Shown here piece after piece: positions 1 through 7,860 of a DNA stretch of 64,000 nt. Source of the DNA: Uliginosibacterium flavum (GTDB lineage: Bacteria; Pseudomonadota; Gammaproteobacteria; Burkholderiales; Rhodocyclaceae); the NCBI RefSeq assembly GCF_040566545.1, contig NZ_JBEWZI010000003.1, forward strand, positions 62,001 to 126,000, read 5' to 3'. A program made the position numbers and the translations under genes. Under the pieces are notes generated by a model. It was not told the DNA's origin. It did not search any database and worked only from the letters and a program-made list of their open reading frames with translations. Each line of letters begins with the position of its first letter. Position 1 is the stretch's first letter.

Positions 1-1
1 C

Positions 2-124
2 TATCGCTATGCCGTCGCGCGCTACGCCGGCAGCCGCCAGACCGTGCTGCCCGGCGGCGACCACGGCTTCACGCGCTGGGAAGACTATCTGGACGAAGTC
101 ATCGCTTTTGCAGGCATAGGCTGA
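2..124 (+). CDS. YqiA/YcfP-type alpha/beta hydrolase, C-terminal part (5' end outside window)
   Basis: An open frame runs in from the window edge and ends at TGA 122-124, giving 40 residues. It contains GGDHGFTRWEDYLDEV, which matches the C-terminal end of YqiA-like esterases, where the His of the GDH motif is the catalytic base. The nucleophile region lies upstream of the window. The stop codon sits inside the first copy of repeat family A. In other betaproteobacteria a gene of this kind lies just before the RNB-domain nuclease, as here (recalled, not checked). Confidence 0.7.
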   Translation, partial: YRYAVARYAGSRQTVLPGGDHGFTRWEDYLDEVIAFAGIG

Positions 125-194
125 AGAGCCGCGCAGGGCGGACTTCTTCGGGCATGCCTGCTGAAGAGTAAGGCGGGGAGAGGCTCTTGAGGCA
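122..194 (+). repeat. Repeat family A, copy 1
   Basis: Imperfect palindrome. The left arm TGAAGAGCCGCGC begins with the stop codon of the preceding gene, the centre contains GGCATGCCTGCTGAAGAG, and the right arm is GAGAGGCTCTTGAGGCA. Similar elements follow many genes in the window. There is no T-run after the right arm, so it is not a standard intrinsic terminator. Confidence 0.75.
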
Positions 195-264
195 CATCTT
201 GTGGATTCGTCCTTGCCGCGTTCTGCCCGCTACATTCTCGCTGGGGCATTCCGGCCGCGCCCGC

Positions 265-270
265 TATAAT
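265..270 (+). promoter_or_regulatory. Possible -10 element for the RNB nuclease gene
   Basis: TATAAT lies 31 bases before the ATG at 302. No good -35 hexamer is visible at the usual distance, so the call rests on the perfect -10 and its position between the upstream repeat and the gene. Confidence 0.4.
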
Positions 271-301
271 CCTCGGTCGTAAATCCCCTGCACCGCATCT
301 C

Positions 302-2224
302 ATGAATGTTCTGTTTGAAGAGGACGGCTCTTTCAAGACCGCCACGATCCTCACCGATAACGATTCCTCCCTGCAGGTGGAAACCGCCACGGGCAAGCGC
401 GTCAAGCTCAAGGCCAGTAACGTTTTGCTGCGTTTCAACAGTCCTGCGGCCGGTGAACTGCTGGCCCGCGCCGAGGCCGCCACGGCCGACATGGACATCG
501 AATTCCTGTGGGAAATGTGCGGCGATGACGAGTTCGCGTTCAGCGAATTCGCGGCTGACTATTTTGGCCACGCGCCCTCGCCCGTCGAAGCGACCGCCGC
601 GCTGTTGAAACTCTTTTCCGAGCCGATCTATTTTCACCGCAAGGGCAAGGGCCGCTTCCGCAAGGCTCCGCCCGAAATCCTGCAAGCCGCCAAGGCTGGC
701 GCCGAGAAGAAGCGCCTGCAGCAGGAGCAGGTGGAGCGCATGAAGGCCGAGCTGATCGCGGGCACGCTGCCGACCGAGTTCGTGCCGATGCTGCAGGCTT
801 TGCTCTATAAACCCGACCGCAATCGTCTGGAAAGCAAGGCACTGGAAGCCGCGTCTGAAGAGAGCGGCCTGAGCATTCCGCGTCTGCTGCTCAAGACGGG
901 CGCCGTGGGCACGAGCCACGATCTGCATCTGGGCCGTTTCCTGTTCGAATACTTTGCCGAGGGCACGGACTTCCCGCCGCTGGCAGCACCACCTCTGCCC
1001 GACGATCTGCCGCTGGCCGGCGTGGCAGCTTTCTCGATTGACGACGCCACCACTACCGAGATCGACGATGCCTTCTCGCTGACGCCGCGCGAAGGCGGCG
1101 GCTGGACAGTGGGCATCCACATCGCCGCGCCGGGTCTGGGCATCCGCCCCGGCTGCCCGATCGACGCAGTGGCGCGCAAACGTTTGTCCACCGTGTACAT
1201 GCCGGGCAAGAAGATCACCATGCTGCCGGACGAGGTCGTCTCGGCCTACACCCTGGGCGCCGGTCAGGCCCGCCCGGCCCTGTCCTTGTATGTCGAGGTG
1301 AATGCCGATTTCAGCATCGCAGGCATGAGTAGCCGCATCGAACGCGTGCCGGTCACGGCCAATCTGCGCCATCACGATCTGGAGCCAGTCTTCAACGAAG
1401 ACAGCCTGCACGGCGCGCTGCCGGATCTGCCCTACCTGCCTGAGCTGAAAGTACTGTGGGAATTCGCCACAGTGCTCGAAGCCGGGCGCGGCAAGCCTTC
1501 GGCCAACCAGAATCAGCTGGATTTCAACTACACCGTCGACTGGACGCAGGACACGCCGGACGGCGCGGGCTGGGTCAATATCGAACAACGTCGGCGCGGT
1601 TCCCCGCTCGACAAGCTGGTGGCCGAGCTGATGATTCTGGCCAACTCCACCTGGGGCAAGCTGCTGCACGAAGCCGGCATCCCGGCGATCTACCGCATCC
1701 AGGCCGGCGGCCGCGTGCGCATGAGTACCGCCTCCGGCCCGCACGACGGTCTGGGCGTGGATAGTTACGCCTGGTCGTCCAGCCCGCTGCGCCGCTACGT
1801 CGATCTGGCCAACCAGTGGCAGCTGATCGCCCATCTGCAGGGCGAGCCCGCGCCGTTTGCGCCGGGCTCGGCCGAACTGGGTGCGGCGATGAACGATTTC
1901 GACGCCACTTACAGCGCCTACAACGAATTCCAGCGCGGCATGGAACGCTACTGGAATCTGCGCTGGCTGCGCCAGAGCGGCCTCACCGAAACCAGCGCCC
2001 GCGTGCTGCGCGAAAATCTGCTGCGCTGTGAAGCCGTGCCTTTCGTGTTCAAGCTGCATTCCCTGCCGGCCGGCGTGAATGCGCACGAGCGCGTGCAATT
2101 TGCCATCGAGAGCAGTGATCTGATCGAGATCGAACTGCGCGGCAAATACCTCGCCACCCTGCCGCCGCTGAACACAGCAGCAGATGAGACAGGCGGCGAG
2201 GAAGAAGAAACCCCGCTCGCGTAG
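302..2224 (+). CDS. RNB-domain exoribonuclease (RNase II/R superfamily)
   Basis: 640 residues. The RNB catalytic core starts near residue 240 with FSIDDATTTEIDDAF, giving the acidic cluster (D247, D248, D255, D256) that binds two metal ions and cuts RNA from the 3' end. It continues with YMPGKKITMLP and later SSPLRRYVDLANQWQL, the usual RNB C-terminal segment. The first about 230 residues do not look like the cold-shock pair of E. coli RNase II, and the C-terminus is short, so this is the shorter proteobacterial RNB type rather than classical rnb or rnr. A TonB-like gene follows 11 bases later. Confidence 0.88.
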   Translation: MNVLFEEDGSFKTATILTDNDSSLQVETATGKRVKLKASNVLLRFNSPAAGELLARAEAATADMDIEFLWEMCGDDEFAFSEFAADYFGHAPSPVEATAALLKLFSEPIYFHRKGKGRFRKAPPEILQAAKAGAEKKRLQQEQVERMKAELIAGTLPTEFVPMLQALLYKPDRNRLESKALEAASEESGLSIPRLLLKTGAVGTSHDLHLGRFLFEYFAEGTDFPPLAAPPLPDDLPLAGVAAFSIDDATTTEIDDAFSLTPREGGGWTVGIHIAAPGLGIRPGCPIDAVARKRLSTVYMPGKKITMLPDEVVSAYTLGAGQARPALSLYVEVNADFSIAGMSSRIERVPVTANLRHHDLEPVFNEDSLHGALPDLPYLPELKVLWEFATVLEAGRGKPSANQNQLDFNYTVDWTQDTPDGAGWVNIEQRRRGSPLDKLVAELMILANSTWGKLLHEAGIPAIYRIQAGGRVRMSTASGPHDGLGVDSYAWSSSPLRRYVDLANQWQLIAHLQGEPAPFAPGSAELGAAMNDFDATYSAYNEFQRGMERYWNLRWLRQSGLTETSARVLRENLLRCEAVPFVFKLHSLPAGVNAHERVQFAIESSDLIEIELRGKYLATLPPLNTAADETGGEEEETPLA

Positions 2225-2235
2225 AATTGCCGCGC

Positions 2236-3219
2236 ATGTCTGCAGCCAAAGCCCGCCCGCCTCGCGTCCTCAGCCCCACGCCCGCTCAAGCGCCTGCCAC
2301 ACAGCAGGTCGCCACGAAGAAGCGAGCGCTGCGCGTGCGCGGCACGACCGTCTCCTGGCTGGTCAGTAACGCCTTCCTCTTGGGTGTCACGGTATCGGTA
2401 CTGGCTCATGCACTGCTGCTGGCGATTCACTTCGTCGATGTCGATGGCGGACTGCGCAAGGCGCGTGATCCGGGCCTGCAGGTCGTACTGGTCAACGCCA
2501 AGCACAAACAAGCCCCGAAAGAAGCCCAAGCCCTGGCTCAGGCCAATCTGGAGGGCGGCGGCGAGCAGGCCGACAAGAAGCTGATGCCCACCTCGCCCCT
2601 GCCGCCGCAGGAGCAGACCAAGGATGGCGATGCGCTGATCAGCACGCAACAGAAGGTGCGCCAGCTGGAAGCCATGCAGCGCGAGTTGATGGCGCGTGCC
2701 AAGTCCAGCGAAGCCAGCGTCGCGCATGAACGCCAGAGCAAGAACGATGATCAGCCCGCCGAGGCCGAGCCAGTCAAACGTGGCCTGGATCTAAGCACCA
2801 AATCGGCCATGCAACGCCAGGAAGCGGTGGTCGACAAGCGCCTCAGCGATTACGCCGCACGACCACGCAAGACCGTGATTTCGCCGAGCACCAAGGAATA
2901 CAAACTCGCCCAGTACAGCGAAGACTGGCGCATCAAGGTGCAACGCGTCGGCGAGCTGAACTTCCCGCGCAGCGAACGCGGCTCGCTCTACGGCAGCGTA
3001 CAGGTCGCGGTCGAACTGCAGCCCGATGGCAGCATCATCTCCGCTGAAGTTTCGCGCCCCTCGCCCAACGCCAAACTCAATCAGGCGGCGCTGCGCATCA
3101 TCCGCCTCGCTGCGCCCTTTGCGCGCTTCCCGCCGGATATCCGCAAGGATTCCGACGTACTGGTCATCGTGCGCACCCTGACCTTCACACGCGAAGATAT
3201 CGGCGTGGATTCACAGTAG
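2236..3219 (+). CDS. TonB-like energy transducer / TonB C-terminal domain protein
   Basis: 327 residues from ATG 2236; a TTG at 2227 is an alternative. A basic cytoplasmic tail is followed by one membrane segment (about residues 44-63, ending ALLLAIHFVDVDGG). Then comes a long charged Gln/Ala/Lys-rich periplasmic region and a C-terminal TonB_C fold: GSVQVAVELQPDGSI, an Asn/Leu-rich helix, then FPPDIRKDSDVLVIVRTLTF. Such proteins couple the proton motive force to outer-membrane receptors or act as envelope linkers. No exbB or exbD is adjacent, so the role is not fixed. Position just after the RNB gene suggests cotranscription. Confidence 0.8.
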   Translation: MSAAKARPPRVLSPTPAQAPATQQVATKKRALRVRGTTVSWLVSNAFLLGVTVSVLAHALLLAIHFVDVDGGLRKARDPGLQVVLVNAKHKQAPKEAQALAQANLEGGGEQADKKLMPTSPLPPQEQTKDGDALISTQQKVRQLEAMQRELMARAKSSEASVAHERQSKNDDQPAEAEPVKRGLDLSTKSAMQRQEAVVDKRLSDYAARPRKTVISPSTKEYKLAQYSEDWRIKVQRVGELNFPRSERGSLYGSVQVAVELQPDGSIISAEVSRPSPNAKLNQAALRIIRLAAPFARFPPDIRKDSDVLVIVRTLTFTREDIGVDSQ

Positions 3220-3283
3220 GCCACGTCAGGTTCCGCATACGCGTTGCGCACCCTGCAAATCTGAATGTAGGCAACATATCTTG

Positions 3284-4300
3284 ATGATTCCCGCACGCGC
3301 CCACGCCTCGCTCGAACTCCTGCGCACGGCCGCTGCGCTGGCAGTGGTCGGCGTGCATGCCGCCGCCATGGTGCTGGTGAGCTTGCTGGGCGGAGAGGGC
3401 AGCGGCTGGTGGGCGGCGAATCTTTGGGACGCCCTGTGCCGCTGGTGCGTGCCGGTGTTCGTGATGATCAGCGGCGCTGTGCTGCTGAGCGGCCCGGCGG
3501 ATGAAGCGGCGGGCGATTTCTACCGCCGCCGCGCCAAGCGCCTGTGGCAACCAGCCGTGTTCTGGACGCTGTTCTACCTCGCGCTGCACGCCCTCACCGA
3601 TCCGCTATGGAGCCCGCTGCGCGCGGCCGCCAGCATCGTGCGCGGCACGCCCTGGTACCACCTGTGGTATCTGTACATGCTGCCGGGCCTGTACCTGCTC
3701 ACGCCTTTCCTGCGCCGCCTGATCGCGCACAGCAGTGACGCTGAATTGCGCGGGCTAACTGCGGCGTGCTGCGTACTGGCCGCGCTGAGCGCCGCAACGC
3801 CGCCTGCCAGCGCCACTTTCCTCACCAGCTTCCTGCCCTTCACGGGATATTTTCTGCTCGGCCATTTACTGTTTACGCATTCGACGCAGCCGCGCTCGCC
3901 ACGCCTGCTGATGCTGGCCCTGAGCGCGGGCATCCTCGTCGCTCTGGGCGCCGACCTGCTGCGGCCCTGGCTGGGAAGCCGTGCCATGGAGGTGATGTAT
4001 GCGTATCAGAATCCGCTGGTGCTGCTGATGGCCGTGTGCCTGTTCCAACTGGGCCTGCGCCAACATGCCGGTTTCATCACGCGACTGGCGAACCTGTGCG
4101 TGGCGCTGGCGCCTTTGAGTTTCGGCATCTACCTGATCCATCCGCTGTGGCTTTTGCTCCTGGCAAAAGTCGGCATTGACGGCTTGCTGTGGCATCCGGC
4201 TATCGGTATTCCACTCACCACGCTGGCAGTCTTCGCGCTGTCGGCGCTGTCCACCGCGCTGCTGTTGCGCCTGCCTTTTCTGAAACTGACGGTGCGCTGA
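3284..4300 (+). CDS. Acyltransferase 3 family integral membrane protein
   Basis: 338 residues from ATG 3284 (a TTG lies just before). The start SLELLRTAAALAVVGVHAA is the typical first helix of acyltransferase family 3, with the conserved R and H, and about ten hydrophobic segments follow. WYHLWYLYMLPGLYLLTPFL is the family's central motif. Members move acetyl or other acyl groups onto envelope polysaccharides. The acceptor cannot be read from sequence and no polysaccharide genes adjoin. The stop overlaps the next start by one base (TGATG), indicating translational coupling. Confidence 0.83.
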   Translation: MIPARAHASLELLRTAAALAVVGVHAAAMVLVSLLGGEGSGWWAANLWDALCRWCVPVFVMISGAVLLSGPADEAAGDFYRRRAKRLWQPAVFWTLFYLALHALTDPLWSPLRAAASIVRGTPWYHLWYLYMLPGLYLLTPFLRRLIAHSSDAELRGLTAACCVLAALSAATPPASATFLTSFLPFTGYFLLGHLLFTHSTQPRSPRLLMLALSAGILVALGADLLRPWLGSRAMEVMYAYQNPLVLLMAVCLFQLGLRQHAGFITRLANLCVALAPLSFGIYLIHPLWLLLLAKVGIDGLLWHPAIGIPLTTLAVFALSALSTALLLRLPFLKLTVR

Positions 4301-4860
4301 TGCCGACGATTATTTCGCACATCGCCGTGCCCCTCGCGCTGGGTTTGGGACTGGGCAAGGATCTCGTACCACGCCGCGTGATGTGGGCCGGCATGGCCCT
4401 GTCGATCCTGCCGGATCTGGACGTGCTGGCCTTCCGCTTTGGCATCCCTTATGCAAACCAGCTTGGACACCGAGGTTTCAGTCATGCCCTGCTGACAGCC
4501 GCGCTGGTCGGGCTTGTTGTGGCATGCCTGCTGGAGAAGCCCGCCACGCGACGCTTTGCAGGCGCATGGCTGTTTCTTTGCATTGCGATGGCCTCGCACG
4601 GCCTGCTCGACACCCTGACCACCGGCGGTTTGGGCATCGCACTGATGTGGCCCTGGAGCGAGCAGCGTTACTTCGCGCCCTGGCAGATGATCAAGGTCTC
4701 GCCGCTGAGCCTGGCGCGCTTCATGGATGGGCGCGGGCTGGCGGTGCTGTATTCGGAATTGCTGTGGGTCTGGCTGCCGGCAACAGGGATTGCGGCCTGT
4801 CTGTGGGCCAGCCGGTCGATCTGGAATGCCACTTCAACTCAATCATCACAGCATGGCTGA
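4300..4860 (+). CDS. Metal-dependent hydrolase, YdjM/DUF457-type membrane protein
   Basis: 186 residues. It begins MPTIISHIAVPLALGLGL, with conserved His at position 7, then ILPDLDVLAF and HRGFSHALL, the His/Asp pattern of the LexA-regulated YdjM-like inner-membrane family (putative metal-dependent hydrolases). Four to five hydrophobic stretches follow. ATG 4300 overlaps the stop of the acyltransferase gene, so the two are probably made together. Substrate unknown. Confidence 0.78.
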   Translation: MPTIISHIAVPLALGLGLGKDLVPRRVMWAGMALSILPDLDVLAFRFGIPYANQLGHRGFSHALLTAALVGLVVACLLEKPATRRFAGAWLFLCIAMASHGLLDTLTTGGLGIALMWPWSEQRYFAPWQMIKVSPLSLARFMDGRGLAVLYSELLWVWLPATGIAACLWASRSIWNATSTQSSQHG

Positions 4861-5028
4861 CACCTCCGGCAAGCCGACGCATTTGAGTTGAATCAGCTTT
4901 TATTGAAAATACAGGTAAACCCACTAAGGTCATGGCGGCGCGCGCCGATATCTCCGGTTCGGGCAAATGGTGCGTGAGTGAGGGCGCCCATACAGAACCC
5001 GGCTTTTGACTTTTGGGGATCCATCGGC

Positions 5029-6651
5029 ATGAATCTGAATATTACGCAGCGGCTCGTCTTGCTGAGCGCCTCTTCCATCCTGTCGCTGCTCTTGGTATCG
5101 ATAGCAGGATATTTCGCGGCACACGCGCCGCAAAAAAGTCTAGCCGAGTTTCAAACCAATATCAGACCCAGCCTCGCCTTGCTGAACGAAGTAGAGCGCG
5201 ATTTTCTGGTGATCCGCCGACTGGTTGCGGTGCATGTTCTTGAGCTTTACGACCCAAAAAAAATGGATGACGAAGCCGCCATCAAATCCGCGCGTGAGCG
5301 TATCGAGGCAAACCTGGACCTCTATGCAAAAAGGATGAAAGCCGACGCACAGAATAAAAAACTGCTTGAGGATGAACGCCAGCAGATCCGTGGCTACGAT
5401 GCGATCACGGCGCAGGTGCTGGAGATGTCGCGCGCCTACGATACCGATGCCGCGCGCGATCTATTCACCAGCAAAGGCGTGGAGCAAGGCACCCGCGTTA
5501 GCGCGGCAATCAAGGCCCACCGCGAGTACAACGATCAGCTGGGTGATCAGTCCCAGCTTGCTGCCGCGCAGGAAGCCAGCCTGCTACTGAATATCGCCTG
5601 GGCGGTCAGCGCACTCGCGGTAGTCCTCACCGGCACCCTGGCCTTGTTGCTCATCCGCAGCATTCGTGAGTCGCTCAGCGAAGTGCAGCAGACGGTCGAA
5701 TACATCGAAACCCGGCAAGATTTCACCCGCCGCGTCCGCGTCATCCGCCAAGATGAACTGGGCGCCACCGCCAGCGCCGTCAATCGCCTGATCGAGAAGC
5801 TGCAGGGCAACCTGCAAACCATCGCGGCCGGCGCCCATACCCTGGCCGCATCGGCCAGCCAGATGGCTTCCACCTCGACGCACGTTGCGAATGCTTCATC
5901 CCAGCAAAGTGCTGCCGCCTCTGACATGGCTGCGACGGTGGAAGAAATGACGGTCAGCATCAATCACGTCGCAGATCGTGCGCAGGAAGCCAACACGCTT
6001 TCCAGCGAATCGGGTCAGCTGGCCGCCAATGGCGAGCAGGTGATCGGGCAGACCGTCAGCGACATCAATGATATTGCCGGCTCCGTCCATGACGCCGCCG
6101 AACGCATTCACGAACTGGATCACCACGGCAAGCAGATCGCCAGCGTTGTCGCCGTGATCAAGGAAGTAGCCGACCAGACCAATCTGCTGGCCCTGAATGC
6201 GGCTATTGAAGCCGCGCGGGCGGGCGAGCAAGGCCGGGGCTTTGCGGTGGTGGCTGACGAGGTGCGCAAGCTGGCGGAACGCACGGCAAAATCGACCCAG
6301 GAAATCGAAGCCACCATCAATGCCATGCAAACTTGTGCGGGCAGTGCCGTTGGCTGCATGCAGGAAGCGGTGCGCCGCGTCAACACAGGCGTTTCCGGTG
6401 CGCAGGAGGCCAACCAGGCCATCCAGCAAATCCGCGCTGGAAGTCAGCAGGCCGTGCAGCGCGTGGAGGAAATTGCCAGTGCGATTCGCGAACAGGGCGC
6501 GGCCACCAACTCGATTGCCGCTCAGGTCGAAAAGATTGCCCAGATGTCGGAGGAGAGCAACGCCTCCGCCGAGGAAAGTGCTGACGCAGCGCAGAGTCTG
6601 GATCGGCTGGCCAAGGAAATGCACGGCATCGTGTCGGCCTATCGACTCTAA
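5029..6651 (+). CDS. Methyl-accepting chemotaxis protein
   Basis: 540 residues from ATG 5029 (MNLNITQRLVLL); a GTG at 4978 would add 17 residues with no membrane logic. First membrane helix about residues 8-30, a roughly 160-residue helical periplasmic sensor of four-helix-bundle type, second helix about 185-208, then HAMP and a signalling coiled coil. The tip EVADQTNLLALNAAIEAARA, followed by GRGFAVVADEVRKLAERT, is the CheA/CheW-binding hairpin. No che genes adjoin, so it is an orphan receptor. Its stop overlaps the convergent WYL regulator by four bases. Confidence 0.93.
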   Translation: MNLNITQRLVLLSASSILSLLLVSIAGYFAAHAPQKSLAEFQTNIRPSLALLNEVERDFLVIRRLVAVHVLELYDPKKMDDEAAIKSARERIEANLDLYAKRMKADAQNKKLLEDERQQIRGYDAITAQVLEMSRAYDTDAARDLFTSKGVEQGTRVSAAIKAHREYNDQLGDQSQLAAAQEASLLLNIAWAVSALAVVLTGTLALLLIRSIRESLSEVQQTVEYIETRQDFTRRVRVIRQDELGATASAVNRLIEKLQGNLQTIAAGAHTLAASASQMASTSTHVANASSQQSAAASDMAATVEEMTVSINHVADRAQEANTLSSESGQLAANGEQVIGQTVSDINDIAGSVHDAAERIHELDHHGKQIASVVAVIKEVADQTNLLALNAAIEAARAGEQGRGFAVVADEVRKLAERTAKSTQEIEATINAMQTCAGSAVGCMQEAVRRVNTGVSGAQEANQAIQQIRAGSQQAVQRVEEIASAIREQGAATNSIAAQVEKIAQMSEESNASAEESADAAQSLDRLAKEMHGIVSAYRL

Positions 6652-7346
6652 TCACGCTTGACGCGAATGCCTTCCCGGCGCTCCAGCTGATCGAAGAAAT
6701 CAGCCAGGCGCCGACCGGGCTGATCCGGGAACAGTTCATCCAGCGCGTCGAGCTGCTGGATACGGTCGACGCGAAAATGCCGGAAGTCCCCGCGCAGATC
6801 ACACCAGCCGATCAGGGTCCAGGCGCGTCCCCAGAAGAACAGGCCGAGCGGCCACAGCGTGCGCAGCGAAGGCGTGCCGTCTTCGCGCACGTAATCCACG
6901 CGCACGAAGCGACGCTCGCGCACCGCCACACGCAGCGGCTGCAGCCAGGGCAGGCGCGCCTGTCCGCAGGGCGGCACGAACAAGCGCGCGATCTGGGCTT
7001 CGCGCTTGAGGGCTTCGGGCAGCACATTGTGGATCTTGGCCAGCGCCACGCCGGCCGCCGCAGCCAGTTCTGCATCACCCCAGGCCTGCACCATGCGTGC
7101 GCCAACGCGCAGGGCTTCCAGCTCCTCCGGATTGAAGAGCAGCGGCGGCACGTCCAGGCGGTAGCGCAGGCGATAGCCCACGCCGGCCTCGCCCTCGATC
7201 GGCACGCCGGACAGCGTCAGGTCGTGAATGTCCCGGTACAACGTGCGCAATGACACCTGCAACTGCTCCGCCAGCCACGCGCCCGTCGCGTGACGACGGG
7301 CGCGGAGCAGTTCGACGAGACGAAAGAGACGATCAGCGCGGCGCAT
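6648..7346 (-). CDS. YafY-type HTH/WYL transcriptional regulator
   Basis: 232 residues from the start MRRADRLFRLVELL; an upstream in-frame start at 7379 would add 11 residues. The N-terminal winged helix covers about residues 1-60 (LAEQLQVSLRTLYRDIHDL is the recognition region). The WYL ligand-binding domain follows, with VRVDYVREDGTPSLRTLWPL and the modified GRAWTLIGWCDLRGDFRHFR. Such regulators usually control a neighbouring gene. The VOC protein gene lies directly upstream on the same strand, 64 bases away, and is the obvious partner. Confidence 0.86.
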   Translation of the reverse strand: MRRADRLFRLVELLRARRHATGAWLAEQLQVSLRTLYRDIHDLTLSGVPIEGEAGVGYRLRYRLDVPPLLFNPEELEALRVGARMVQAWGDAELAAAAGVALAKIHNVLPEALKREAQIARLFVPPCGQARLPWLQPLRVAVRERRFVRVDYVREDGTPSLRTLWPLGLFFWGRAWTLIGWCDLRGDFRHFRVDRIQQLDALDELFPDQPGRRLADFFDQLERREGIRVKRD

Positions 7347-7410
7347 GGGTCTTTTGTTGGGCAAACAAAGAGCCTGCACCTTACCTCAGTGACGGCTCCG
7401 CGTGCGGCCA

Positions 7411-7779
7411 TCAGCCCATCGAGTGCAGGCCGATGACATTGCCTTCGGTATCGAAGAAAAACGCGAAATAGCCGATCTCGGGGCGGATCAGCGTCTTCGG
7501 GATGACGATGCTGCCGCCTGCAGCTTCGACGCGGTTCAGCACCTGACTCAGGTCCGTACCGCCGTTCAGGTAGATGCGCGTGCCATCCTTGTGCGGGCGG
7601 GCCTCGGCCATCTCGATGAGACAACCGCTGACGGCATCGCCGGCATGCGGCCAGATCGCCATGCGAATGTCCGGCCCGCAGGAATCCTGCTGGAGCTGGA
7701 CGGCAAAGATCGTTTCGTAGAAACGGCAGGCGCGTTCGAAATTGGTGGTAGGGATTTCAAACCAGTTAATGGCATTCAT
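7411..7779 (-). CDS. VOC family (glyoxalase/dioxygenase fold) protein
   Basis: 122 residues. MNAINWFEIPTTNFERACRFYETIF is a typical first VOC beta-alpha-beta module; the end has VLNRVEAAGGSIVIPKTLI and YFAFFFDTEGNVIGLHS. The conserved terminal Glu metal ligand position reads as DTEGN. The function of this subfamily is generally unknown (resistance, isomerase or dioxygenase types exist). Same strand and direction as the WYL regulator gene that follows, so probably one operon. Confidence 0.82.
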   Translation of the reverse strand: MNAINWFEIPTTNFERACRFYETIFAVQLQQDSCGPDIRMAIWPHAGDAVSGCLIEMAEARPHKDGTRIYLNGGTDLSQVLNRVEAAGGSIVIPKTLIRPEIGYFAFFFDTEGNVIGLHSMG

Positions 7780-7822
7780 GCTGAACTCCTTGTTTTGGTT
7801 GAGGAGCCCACATCTTGAAGGG

Positions 7823-7852
7823 GGCCTGCTGACAGCGTGGTGTCAGCAGGCC
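7823..7852 (-). terminator. Hairpin downstream of the heparinase-like gene
   Basis: GGCCTGCTGACA and TGTCAGCAGGCC form a perfect 12-base stem with a 6-base loop. It lies between the stop of the lyase gene (7861, minus strand) and the VOC gene start. A clear T-run is lacking on the minus strand, so termination efficiency is uncertain. Confidence 0.55.
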
Positions 7853-7860
7853 GTATCGCC

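Noticed and set aside
230..2098. A 622-codon open frame on the minus strand over the RNB gene
   Set aside because: It is antisense to a gene with clear catalytic motifs. Its composition (His, Gln, Arg, Ala-rich) is that of a shadow frame in GC-rich DNA.
4518..4563. Similarity to repeat family A inside the YdjM-like gene (GGCATGCCTGCTGGAGAAGC)
   Set aside because: Resemblance is limited to about 40 bases with several differences and the protein is normal there; chance is not excluded.
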